8,100 bases of DNA from Roseiflexaceae bacterium UBA965 (GCA_002292925.1 DBCF01000061.1:1-8100); one strand, 5' to 3'. Positions 1-5,216 are shown, numbered from the stretch's first letter. Notes: generated by a model from the sequence alone, not told the origin. A program made the numbers and translations.

Positions 1-93
1 CTCGGCGGGGGTCAAAATAATCCCTGCGCTGGCAAGCTGGGTGGCAGTGCGTTGGCGGAGCTGGGCCACGGATTGGGGGGTAAGTGCAGGCAT
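1..93 (-). CDS. N-terminus of a possible D-lyxose isomerase (YdaE/DUF1498-like), truncated by window edge
   Basis: Only 31 codons are visible, opening with ATG at 93-91 and running off the left edge without a stop. A GAGGAA Shine-Dalgarno (103-98) lies four bases upstream, and the gene starts 11 bases after the stop of the flavin oxidase gene, so it is very probably the next gene of the same operon. The visible N-terminus (MPALTPQSVAQLRQR, then LASAGIILTPAE) has the pattern AGI-x-LT-x-x-E that I remember from the N-terminus of Bacillus YdaE-type D-lyxose isomerases, cupin-fold enzymes interconverting D-lyxose/D-xylulose and D-mannose/D-fructose. That match is short and from memory. The cupin metal ligands would lie outside the window. 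That a gene starts here is fairly sure; the function is tentative. Confidence 0.5.
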   Translation of the reverse strand, partial: MPALTPQSVAQLRQRTATQLASAGIILTPAE

Positions 94-104
94 AGGATTC
101 CTCG

Positions 105-1232
105 TCAAAACCGTAACGAAAAGAGCGAAATATCGTGGGCGGTGTGGCCATCGATGGCGAGGTCGGCCAAAATCTCGCCTATCACCGGGGTGAATTTGAA
201 ACCATGGCCCGAACAGGGTGAGGCGATGACCACTTGGGGGTGGTCAGGGTGGACGGCGATGACGAAATGCTCATCGGGCGTCAACGTATACATGCAGGTT
301 TCGTAGTGAATCATCGGCCCGAGCAAGGCGGGAATGCGTTCACGGAGCAGGTTTTGCAGTGATTCGACATCGTGGGCCTGTAATTGGCGGTCGATTGAAT
401 CGGGGCTACAGGCTTGGCCGACGGTGTGAATGGCCACTTTGATACCTGGCATGCTGGGGTGGTAGGGGAAGCCATAAAACGACACGCCCGCGCCACAATC
501 CCAGATGTAAATGGGAAAATTGGGTTCGGTAAAGGGCTCGATGCCCCCAATTGGTTCAAACCACAACAAGACGCGGCGCTCAACCCGTAGGGGTAATCCC
601 ATGTCGGCGAGTAACTCGGGCGCCCAGGCACCTGGGGTAATTACCAGATGATCGGCGGTATAGACCCCTTGGGCGGTGGTGACGGTGACGCCACCAGCGG
701 GATTGGCCTGCCAGTGGGTGACGGCTTCTTGGAAGTGGAGCTCGGCGCCGTGAGTTTGGGCGAGGCGCAGATGGGTACGGACTGCTGCCTCGGGCACCAC
801 GAAGCCAGCGTTGTCTTCGTAGACCGCCACGATGTCGTCGCTAGGAGTGAGGGCCGGGTAGCGCTGGCGGATGGTGGTGGCATCGAGCATTTGGTGGGGC
901 AACTGGTGTTCACGCACACTGGCGAGGGTGCCTTGGATGGCGTCGCTGTCGGGACGCCCAATCATGATGCCGCCGGTGAGGTGCAACAGGTCTTCGTCGC
1001 TGTGGGCGGCCAATTCATCCCACAGCGTAAAGGCCCGTTTGAGCAACGGCACATACGAGGGGTGCTCCATGTAGGCTTGGCGGATAATCCGCGAATGGCC
1101 GTGGCTCGACCCGTTGCTATGCGCTGGGGTGAATTGTTCGAGTCCGAGTACCCGTTGGCCCCGGCGGGCGATGTGGTAGGCGGTGGCGCTACCCATGCCG
1201 CCGAGCCCGATGATAATGGTGTGATAGTGCAT
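105..1232 (-). CDS. solA: FAD-dependent N-methyl amino acid oxidase (monomeric sarcosine / N-methyltryptophan oxidase type)
   Basis: A 375-residue cytosolic flavoenzyme of the MSOX/MTOX family (DAO fold), which oxidatively demethylates N-methyl amino acids to the amine, formaldehyde and H2O2. The N-terminus carries the FAD-binding dinucleotide motif GLGGMG (residues 9-14). A region with GSSHGHSRIIR follows, matching the family's GS-x-HG-x-x-R substrate segment. Lys265 (in GIKVAIHT) fits the oxygen-activating lysine, and Cys313 (in ETCMYTLTPDEH) fits the cysteine that covalently binds FAD. The C-terminus has SGHGFKF and ends HDISLFSLRF, very like MSOX. Length is as expected. I chose ATG at 1232 because AAGAGG lies six bases before it; a GTG at 1253 would add seven residues without support. 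It sits 27 bases after the Fur gene and 11 before the next gene. Substrate is uncertain: sarcosine, N-methyltryptophan or a fructosyl amino acid are all possible in this family. Confidence 0.9.
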   Translation of the reverse strand: MHYHTIIIGLGGMGSATAYHIARRGQRVLGLEQFTPAHSNGSSHGHSRIIRQAYMEHPSYVPLLKRAFTLWDELAAHSDEDLLHLTGGIMIGRPDSDAIQGTLASVREHQLPHQMLDATTIRQRYPALTPSDDIVAVYEDNAGFVVPEAAVRTHLRLAQTHGAELHFQEAVTHWQANPAGGVTVTTAQGVYTADHLVITPGAWAPELLADMGLPLRVERRVLLWFEPIGGIEPFTEPNFPIYIWDCGAGVSFYGFPYHPSMPGIKVAIHTVGQACSPDSIDRQLQAHDVESLQNLLRERIPALLGPMIHYETCMYTLTPDEHFVIAVHPDHPQVVIASPCSGHGFKFTPVIGEILADLAIDGHTAHDISLFSLRF

Positions 1233-1252
1233 GGCAAACCTCTTTGGTGACA

Positions 1253-1270
1253 CGGTATATTACGATACCG
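1253..1270. repeat. Inverted repeat CGGTAT-N6-ATACCG at the fur/solA junction
   Basis: CGGTAT (1253-1258) and ATACCG (1265-1270) form a perfect 6-bp dyad with a six-base spacer. It overlaps the stop codon and last codons of the Fur gene (stop at 1262-1260) and lies about 20 bases upstream of the oxidase start. The same half-site recurs at 2624-2647 before the alpha/beta hydrolase. It may be an internal operator or a small mRNA hairpin; chance is not excluded. Confidence 0.3.
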
Positions 1271-1712
1271 TCATGCAACCCGGACAGGTTCCAAATAATT
1301 CGAGTAAATGTTCGACCACGCGGTAGCCGGTTTGGGCTTCGAGTGCGCGAATCATAACATCGAGGCCACATTCGGCAAACTCGGTGACACGCCCACAAAT
1401 CGTACAGACAATCCGATGGGCATGCTGGTGATTGCTCATGATATAGCGGTGGCATTCGGCCAGACCGTGGATGCGTTGCATCACCCCGATGTCGGTATAG
1501 AGTTTGAGGGTGCGAAACAAGCTAGCATCACCCAAGGGATGGCCTTGGGTTGCAAGGGTCTGCGCCAGCTCGGCCGCGGTGAATGCCCCTACGTAGGTAC
1601 TGGCAGCGTTGAGTACGGCCACGCGGGGCGTGGTGGCTTTGTAGCCCGCCGCACTAATGCGTTGGATGGCCTCGTGCACGTTGTCGGCGTGACTAATTGC
1701 TGGTGGGGTCAT
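1260..1712 (-). CDS. Fur-family metalloregulator with non-canonical sensor site
   Basis: A 150-residue DNA-binding repressor of the Fur/Zur/PerR superfamily. The N-terminal winged helix spans about residues 10-85 (GYKATTPRVAVLNA, then the recognition helix in DASLFRTLKLYTDIG). The C-terminal dimerisation domain holds two CxxC pairs, C103-TI-C106 and C143-PG-C146, which form the structural zinc site. The usual sensor ligands look altered. The conserved His before the T/S-A-x-x-L helix is Ala (GAFTAAEL), the Glu/Asp after the RF pair is Ile (RYIM), and the histidines (H95, H97, H99) are one residue out of register with the CxxC. Start ATG at 1712 follows AAGGAGG at a six-base spacing; the longer GTG-type form is unsupported. 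It overlaps the hydrolase gene by 20 bases, so translation is probably coupled. Which metal or signal it senses cannot be told. Confidence 0.88.
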   Translation of the reverse strand: MTPPAISHADNVHEAIQRISAAGYKATTPRVAVLNAASTYVGAFTAAELAQTLATQGHPLGDASLFRTLKLYTDIGVMQRIHGLAECHRYIMSNHQHAHRIVCTICGRVTEFAECGLDVMIRALEAQTGYRVVEHLLELFGTCPGCMTVS

Positions 1713-2523
1713 CGCTGCCCTCCTTGAGCCATTCAATCAAGCGTGGCATGGTGACATCAAAGCCGCCACGGTACATGTTGTGGTCGGTGCCAGCGATTTG
1801 CACCCAACGACCAGCATGCTGACCGAGGGCTTTTTGGATGGTGGGGATGCTGGTTGGGGGGATAATCGTGCTGGCTTCATCTGCGACAAGACATAAAGTT
1901 TTGATGCTGGTTTGGGCAAATAGCGGGGTAATATCCCACTCGCCACTATTGAGTAACAACCCTTCGACTGCTTCGCGACGACATTGTTGCAGTGCTTCGG
2001 CCTTCCACTGCACGTCACAGCGATGCCAGAGTTTGTTGCGGGCAGTCAGCCACGGCAATGTTTCGGCGCTAGAGTGACCGACGCCTTCGCCGTATTTGGC
2101 GACTAGTTGGGCGCCGCCGCTGGGGTCGAGTTTGATTAATGGGTCTATCAAGATGAGGCGTTGGAGTGGCTGTGATTGCGCCATGACCAAGGCAGTCGCG
2201 CCCCCCCACGAATGCCCAATGAGGGTGTGGATGGGGATAGCGAGGGCATCACAGGCGGCACTGAGATGATCGGCGATATGGGCGATGTCGTGGTGACCAA
2301 TCAGATTGCTTTCGCCGTGACCGGGCATATCAAATGCCGTGACACAATAGCCGAGGCTGGCGATGCCGGGAGCAACCCGCCACCACGACCGGGCACTGCT
2401 GGTCACGCCATGGAGCAACAGCACGTGGCGTGCGCCGCTCCCCCAGCGTAAATAACTCACAATGCGATTATTGATAATCACTTGTCCCCGGGTGGGTGAC
2501 ATCCCAGCATCACAACTAACCAT
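1693..2523 (-). CDS. Alpha/beta-fold hydrolase
   Basis: A 276-residue cytosolic alpha/beta hydrolase; no signal peptide is seen. The oxyanion motif HGV is at residues 38-40. The nucleophile elbow GHSWGG (103-108) gives Ser105, the probable acid is Asp215 (in LVADEAS), and the catalytic His is His248 (in GTDHNMYRGGF). The DMPGHGES segment (65-72) is also typical of the family. Likely reactions are ester, lactone or C-C hydrolysis; the substrate is unknown. ATG at 2523 has GAGG ten bases upstream. An ATG at 2502 has no good ribosome site. It is the first gene of the tight cluster hydrolase-fur-oxidase, and its last seven codons contain the Fur gene's ribosome-binding site and start. The 138-base gap upstream probably holds the promoter. 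The fold is certain, the substrate is not. Confidence 0.88.
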   Translation of the reverse strand: MVSCDAGMSPTRGQVIINNRIVSYLRWGSGARHVLLLHGVTSSARSWWRVAPGIASLGYCVTAFDMPGHGESNLIGHHDIAHIADHLSAACDALAIPIHTLIGHSWGGATALVMAQSQPLQRLILIDPLIKLDPSGGAQLVAKYGEGVGHSSAETLPWLTARNKLWHRCDVQWKAEALQQCRREAVEGLLLNSGEWDITPLFAQTSIKTLCLVADEASTIIPPTSIPTIQKALGQHAGRWVQIAGTDHNMYRGGFDVTMPRLIEWLKEGSDDPTSN

Positions 2524-2551
2524 AACCGTGGTGCCTCATCGCTAAAAATAG

Positions 2552-2567
2552 TGTACGTTGGTGTACA
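2552..2567. promoter_or_regulatory. Operator-like dyad TGTAC-N6-GTACA upstream of the hydrolase-fur-oxidase cluster
   Basis: TGTAC (2552-2556) and GTACA (2563-2567) form a 5-bp inverted repeat 29 bases upstream of the hydrolase start. GTGTAC also occurs as a direct repeat at 2551-2556 and 2561-2566. On the minus strand a weak -10-like TACACT (2555-2550) overlaps it, but I see no convincing -35. Position fits a repressor site, perhaps for the Fur protein encoded two genes into the cluster, but it is not an AT-rich classical Fur box. Confidence 0.3.
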
Positions 2568-2578
2568 TGACCGGCGTG

Positions 2579-2621
2579 GCACATTTTCTTATCATCCCGA
2601 TGGCACGATGAGAAAATGCGC
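2579..2621. repeat. Imperfect 15-bp inverted repeat between sugar isomerase and hydrolase genes
   Basis: Arms GCACATTTTCTTATC (2579-2593) and GATGAGAAAATGCGC (2607-2621) match at 13 of 15 positions around a 13-base loop. In the minus-strand transcript one of the two differences becomes a G-U pair. It lies about 40 bases after the isomerase stop, where a terminator would be expected, but no U-tract follows, so it may instead be an operator or an mRNA 3'-end-stabilising hairpin. Confidence 0.5.
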
Positions 2622-2623
2622 AA

Positions 2624-2647
2624 CATACCGCTTTTGGTATCATACCG
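2624..2647. promoter_or_regulatory. Cluster of three ATACC/GGTAT half-sites just after the isomerase gene
   Basis: CATACCG occurs at 2624-2630 and again at 2641-2647, with GGTAT (2636-2640) between them. The last two make the perfect palindrome GGTAT-C-ATACC (2636-2646). The cluster begins 15 bases past the isomerase stop and shares its half-site with the dyad at 1253-1270. It looks like a binding site for a dimeric regulator of the downstream cluster; no regulator can be named. Confidence 0.3.
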
Positions 2648-2661
2648 CAATCAGGGGCAGT

Positions 2662-3414
2662 TTAGGCAAATGCAGCTAGTACACATTGGCGCAAGGCTTC
2701 AATGTGGGGCCAGCGATCGCCGGGGCGGTCATAGACCAAGGTGGTTGGTCCGCTAAAGCCGTGTTGACGGGCGGCTGCCAAACAGGCGTTGACTTGGGCG
2801 GGGAGCAATTGACCGTGGTCATCGTACGACGCTTTGACGTGGATCGAGGCGGCCATGGCGGCGACTTGGGCAAAGTCGCTGACGCGGGTTTCGTTGGCAA
2901 AATTGCCGATGTCGGCACAGCCACCATATCCCAGCGCCTGATGAATCGCCAACCAGTTGGCGGGGGTCGAGGCGGTTGCCTTGAAGTTTTCGCTTATCAC
3001 CTGCACCCCTTTGGGCGTCGCATAGGCTTGGAGCGCTTTGAGGGCGCTAATGGTGCGTTGCAATGCGTCCGCATCACTGGCGGGCGCCTCACCAGCGACG
3101 ACTCGTACATGGCTGGCACCGAGGGTGGCGGCGGCGTCAATCCAGTGTTGGACTTGCACGATGTCGGCGGCGTTGTCTACTTGCGAAATATCGAAGGCGT
3201 CAATCAAAATACTAAAAATCTCGACCCCAGCATTGGCTGCGGCGGCTTTGAGCGATTGCAGATAGGCGTTGTCGGTGCTGGGGATGTGGAAGTGACAGAT
3301 TTCGACGGTCGCAATCCCTGCTTCCTTAATGCGGGCCGGCATATCGAGCAAATCGAGACTGCCATCGCTGAGGTAGGGGTGGATGCTCCAGGTGGTGAGG
3401 GCGATGCGTTGCAT
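2662..3414 (-). CDS. Sugar phosphate isomerase/epimerase (AP-endonuclease-2-like TIM barrel)
   Basis: A 250-residue cytosolic TIM-barrel protein of the xylose-isomerase-like family (IolE/IolI/tagatose-epimerase relatives). These enzymes use a divalent metal held by Glu, Asp, His and Glu to isomerise or epimerise sugars and polyols. The start reads ALTTWSIHPYL, then AGIATVEICHFHIPS for the first strands. Candidate metal ligands are Glu142 (ISENFKA), Asp168 (CADIGNF), His192 (IHVKASY) and a final acid at Asp229 (LVYDRPGD), where most relatives have Glu. ATG at 3414 is preceded by a weak GGA about seven bases away. A terminator separates it from the GH172 gene upstream, so it may rely on readthrough or its own promoter. 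The exact substrate is unknown; the sugar hydrolase upstream suggests it works on a released monosaccharide. Confidence 0.85.
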   Translation of the reverse strand: MQRIALTTWSIHPYLSDGSLDLLDMPARIKEAGIATVEICHFHIPSTDNAYLQSLKAAAANAGVEIFSILIDAFDISQVDNAADIVQVQHWIDAAATLGASHVRVVAGEAPASDADALQRTISALKALQAYATPKGVQVISENFKATASTPANWLAIHQALGYGGCADIGNFANETRVSDFAQVAAMAASIHVKASYDDHGQLLPAQVNACLAAARQHGFSGPTTLVYDRPGDRWPHIEALRQCVLAAFA

Positions 3415-3440
3415 GATAGTTCCGTTTTCTGTTTTTGTGT

Positions 3441-3477
3441 AAAAAATATGAGGGGCGGCGGTGAATCAGCCCCTCAT
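3441..3477 (-). terminator. Rho-independent terminator after the GH172 gene
   Basis: ATGAGGGGC (3448-3456) and GCCCCTCAT (3469-3477) form a perfect 9-bp stem with a 12-base loop. Read on the minus strand the stem is followed at once by AT and six T (3446-3441). It begins 15 bases after the GH172 stop. The isomerase gene starts 27 bases past it, so partial readthrough would set the ratio of the two genes. Confidence 0.85.
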
Positions 3478-3491
3478 TCGATTGTCCTGCG

Positions 3492-4577
3492 CTAGATAAT
3501 CTCGAGATAATCGCGGTCGGGCAAGGCCGGGAATGGTGCCGTGGGCAGGGTTTGGTACCAATACGCCACCGACGAAATATCGTCTTGCAAGGGCAGGTAG
3601 CGCCCGTCATTGCGCCAGCCGAGGGCTTGGATGGTAACGCGCAAATCTTGCTGGAAGCGGATGGGGTCCATGATGTGCCAGCGGTACATCCCAAAGCGCG
3701 TCTGTGATTGGTAGGTGCCGTCGGGGCGAATGACCTGTGACAGCCCGGCGTAGGGTGTGGTGAATTCACGGTAGCCGCCGTTGGCTGGGCCTACGTCAAA
3801 GTTGTACGATCCACAAAAATAGTCTTCGGTGCCGGTGCCACAAATGGTGGGGAATTGGCCGTCACCATCCATAAAGAACTTGATTTCACCTTCGCCCCAC
3901 CAGCCACAATTGTTGACACCCCAGGCCATGTAGGTGCCCACGAAATGGCCATGGCCCGTCACGCCATCGAGGATGGTATGGTCGGTGGCGTAGGGGAGGG
4001 GGTTGCTACGGCGGTATTGGGCATGGAAGTAGGCACAATCGGCGGGGACGTCGGTCAGGGTGTAGTTGATTTGGTAGTAGAGGGTGACTTCTTTGTCCGA
4101 GATATTGCTGACGGTGATGCGACAGCGTTTGCGGAAAGGCATTTCCCAATAACAGTTGAAGGCGCTACCGGGATTGACACACACGGCCAGTGAGCTGAGT
4201 TGGGCATATTTGCCCCAGCCACTCGCAAAAAAATCACCCAAGGGGCATTCGACGGATGGATTGACTTGGTCGTCCCAGTAGATGCGGATGATTTGCAGGC
4301 GGAAGTTGCCAGTGGGGGTCAACCAAATTTGTTGGATGGCGCCCATGCCGTCGATGTCGGCGATTTCGCGGGTTTCGCCTGATGCAATCCGAATCGACGG
4401 TGAGATCTTCCAGCCTTGACCCATACCACGGGCATGGATGGCGCCGGTACCTTCGGTGGCCATGCCACCCCGTCCTTTGGCGCCGTCGTAGTTTTCGGGG
4501 CTAATCGAGCGGGTCTGGGCATCGGACAATCGTGATAAATTGCCGAGATTCATGCCTAATCCATTGAAATTTGCCAT
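3492..4577 (-). CDS. DUF2961 / GH172-family glycoside hydrolase, cytosolic
   Basis: A 361-residue protein of the DUF2961 family. Characterised members, now glycoside hydrolase family GH172, act on alpha-D-fructofuranosides (difructose dianhydride I-forming enzyme of bifidobacteria) and on D-arabinofuranosides of D-arabinan. The signature segment is complete: WWGEGEIKFFMDGD at about 226-239 and ICGTGTEDYF at 245-254. Glu229/Glu231 and Glu251 are the candidate catalytic nucleophile and acid/base. The N-terminus also has the usual SISPENYDGAKGRGG segment. There is no signal peptide or membrane span, so it should act on imported oligosaccharides or intracellular glycosides. ATG at 4577 has a textbook AAGGAGG six bases upstream. 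It is the first gene of the minus-strand block, ends at a strong terminator, and precedes a sugar isomerase. Family is sure; D-fructose versus D-arabinose specificity is open. Confidence 0.88.
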   Translation of the reverse strand: MANFNGLGMNLGNLSRLSDAQTRSISPENYDGAKGRGGMATEGTGAIHARGMGQGWKISPSIRIASGETREIADIDGMGAIQQIWLTPTGNFRLQIIRIYWDDQVNPSVECPLGDFFASGWGKYAQLSSLAVCVNPGSAFNCYWEMPFRKRCRITVSNISDKEVTLYYQINYTLTDVPADCAYFHAQYRRSNPLPYATDHTILDGVTGHGHFVGTYMAWGVNNCGWWGEGEIKFFMDGDGQFPTICGTGTEDYFCGSYNFDVGPANGGYREFTTPYAGLSQVIRPDGTYQSQTRFGMYRWHIMDPIRFQQDLRVTIQALGWRNDGRYLPLQDDISSVAYWYQTLPTAPFPALPDRDYLEII

Positions 4578-4672
4578 AATGTTCCTCCTTGAACAGCGGT
4601 GGCGTGGTTGCGGTGCATCTATCTTACCATACTCATTCTGTTATGAGATATGCGGTTTCTTGTCTGGTACCG

Positions 4673-4737
4673 GGCACGTACTCCCCAGCGTCATTCCATG
4701 CCGGTTGCCACCGGCGTGGAATCTCCTTGGGCGTGCC
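4673..4737. repeat. Long bulged palindrome (REP/MITE-like hairpin)
   Basis: The core arms ATTCCATGCCGG (4693-4704) and CCGGCGTGGAAT (4711-4722) pair over 12 bp with one G-T wobble around a six-base loop. Outside them CCCA (4684-4687) pairs with TGGG (4728-4731), and GGCACG (4673-4678) with CGTGCC (4732-4737). The GTCATTCC...GGAATC layout is like widespread short palindromic repeats of bacterial genomes. No terminal repeats or coding capacity, so it is a non-autonomous or REP-type element. Confidence 0.65.
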
Positions 4738-4758
4738 AGCGGATGGTTGTGTGTCTCG

Positions 4759-4785
4759 CACAGGGCACACAGAGGACACAGAGAC
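4759..4785. repeat. Three 9-bp tandem units (CACAGRGNM-type)
   Basis: CACAGGGCA (4759-4767), CACAGAGGA (4768-4776) and CACAGAGAC (4777-4785) follow one another without gaps. Similar CACAGAGGA arrays are, from memory, common in intergenic DNA of unrelated bacteria; function is unknown. Confidence 0.6.
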
Positions 4786-4792
4786 ATACAAG

Positions 4793-4867
4793 TTAATGCG
4801 TAGGGAATCGCACAGGCTGCGGTGCTACGGTTAATACGTGCGAAATCGCAGCAGGCTGCGGTGATAC
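4793..4867. repeat. Two tandem copies of a ~37-bp repeat abutting the csoR promoter
   Basis: Copy A (4793-4828) and copy B (4831-4867) both begin TTAAT and end GCGGTG-N-TAC. They agree at about 31 of 36 aligned positions with one single-base gap; the shared core CAGGCTGCGGTG is identical. Copy B contains the small dyad CGCAG-CAGG-CTGCG (4847-4860) and ends directly at the -35 box of csoR. It could be a duplicated regulator site or a repeat-element remnant. Confidence 0.65.
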
Positions 4868-4896
4868 TTCACGCTTCCTCACTTATCTGTTACAAT
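4868..4896 (+). promoter_or_regulatory. Sigma-70-type promoter of the csoR-copZ-copA operon
   Basis: TTCACG (4868-4873, four of six with TTGACA) and TACAAT (4891-4896, five of six with TATAAT) are spaced by 17 bases. Transcription would begin near 4903, inside the GC-rich operator, so a bound repressor would block it. It is the only good promoter I see in the divergent region on this strand. Confidence 0.65.
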
Positions 4897-4901
4897 ATAT
4901 C

Positions 4902-4926
4902 TACCCAGCCCCCTCCGGGGGGGGTA
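4902..4926 (+). promoter_or_regulatory. CsoR operator (copper-responsive)
   Basis: TACCC (4902-4906) and GGGTA (4922-4926) flank a C-tract and an eight-G tract, giving an imperfect GC-rich dyad. CsoR-family repressors bind this kind of sequence (TAC/GTA ends around C and G tracts). It overlaps the expected transcription start and lies just before the ribosome site of csoR, so CsoR should autorepress its operon and let go when Cu(I) binds. Confidence 0.75.
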
Positions 4927-4942
4927 TAGGAGAATAACGGAT

Positions 4943-5215
4943 GTGAGTAGTCACAAAGAGCAAGTGCAACAACGCTTACGGACCATCGAAGGCCACGTGC
5001 GCGGGATTTATCGCATGGTCGAACAAGACAGCTATTGTATCGATGTGTTGATGCAAATGGACGCCGTGCAAAAGGCTCTCGACCAAGTGGGACGTATGGT
5101 AATGGATCAACACTTGCATGGTTGTGTGACCACTGCAATCCGGAGTGACGACGCCGTCGAACGCGAGCGAGTCATCGGTGAACTCATGCAGGTATTTAGC
5201 GAACGGAGAAAGTAA
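4943..5215 (+). CDS. csoR: Copper-sensing transcriptional repressor CsoR
   Basis: A 90-residue all-helical repressor of the CsoR/RcnR/FrmR family; the tetramer binds DNA without metal and releases it on binding Cu(I). The family signature RLRTIEGHVRGIYRMVEQD runs from residue 11. The Cu(I) ligands of the Cys-His-Cys type are present: Cys32 (SYCIDV), His57 and Cys61 (DQHLHGCV), with the His-x3-Cys spacing of copper sensors rather than the extra histidines of nickel RcnR. The start is GTG at 4943, with AGGAG ending ten bases upstream. An ATG two bases earlier (4941) is followed at once by TGA and cannot encode the protein. The gene lies just after a CsoR-type operator and one base before the copper chaperone gene, so it heads and autoregulates the operon. 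Confidence 0.93.
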   Translation: MSSHKEQVQQRLRTIEGHVRGIYRMVEQDSYCIDVLMQMDAVQKALDQVGRMVMDQHLHGCVTTAIRSDDAVERERVIGELMQVFSERRK

Positions 5216-5216
5216 C

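Larger units (their letters stand above)
4578..4942. other. Divergent intergenic region, repeat-rich, no gene
   Basis: This stretch separates the divergent GH172 and csoR genes. Near the GH172 side are its AAGGAGG site, a weak -10-like TAAGAT on the minus strand, and a small dyad CTCAT-N6-ATGAG (4632-4647) that could be an operator. From 4673 to 4867 it is nearly all repeats: a bulged palindrome, 9-bp tandem units and a ~37-bp direct duplication. The right end holds the csoR promoter and operator. Small open frames here lack ribosome sites and recognisable products. Confidence 0.75.

Noticed and set aside
648..1250. 200-codon open frame on the plus strand opposite the flavin oxidase
   Set aside because: Antisense shadow of a gene with clear family motifs; no start signal.
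105..1253. GTG start at 1253 for the flavin oxidase
   Set aside because: AAGAGG fits ATG 1232, which also puts the dinucleotide-binding motif at the usual distance from the N-terminus.
1260..1736. Longer form of the Fur protein starting at 1736
   Set aside because: AAGGAGG is placed for ATG 1712, and the extra N-terminal residues have no ribosome site.
2686..3495. 269-codon open frame on the plus strand opposite the isomerase gene
   Set aside because: It is the antisense shadow of a well-supported gene, has no ribosome site or recognisable domain and is Gly/Asp-rich as such shadows are.
4540..4834. Two small plus-strand open frames in the divergent region
   Set aside because: They run through palindromes and tandem repeats and lack ribosome sites and protein-like composition.
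4759..4867. Tandem repeats as a possible CRISPR array
   Set aside because: Only two or three imperfect copies without unique spacers of regular length, and no cas genes nearby.
4943..5215. Regulator could be nickel (RcnR) or formaldehyde (FrmR) type
   Set aside because: Cys32, His57 and Cys61 match the copper set, and copZ and copA follow.
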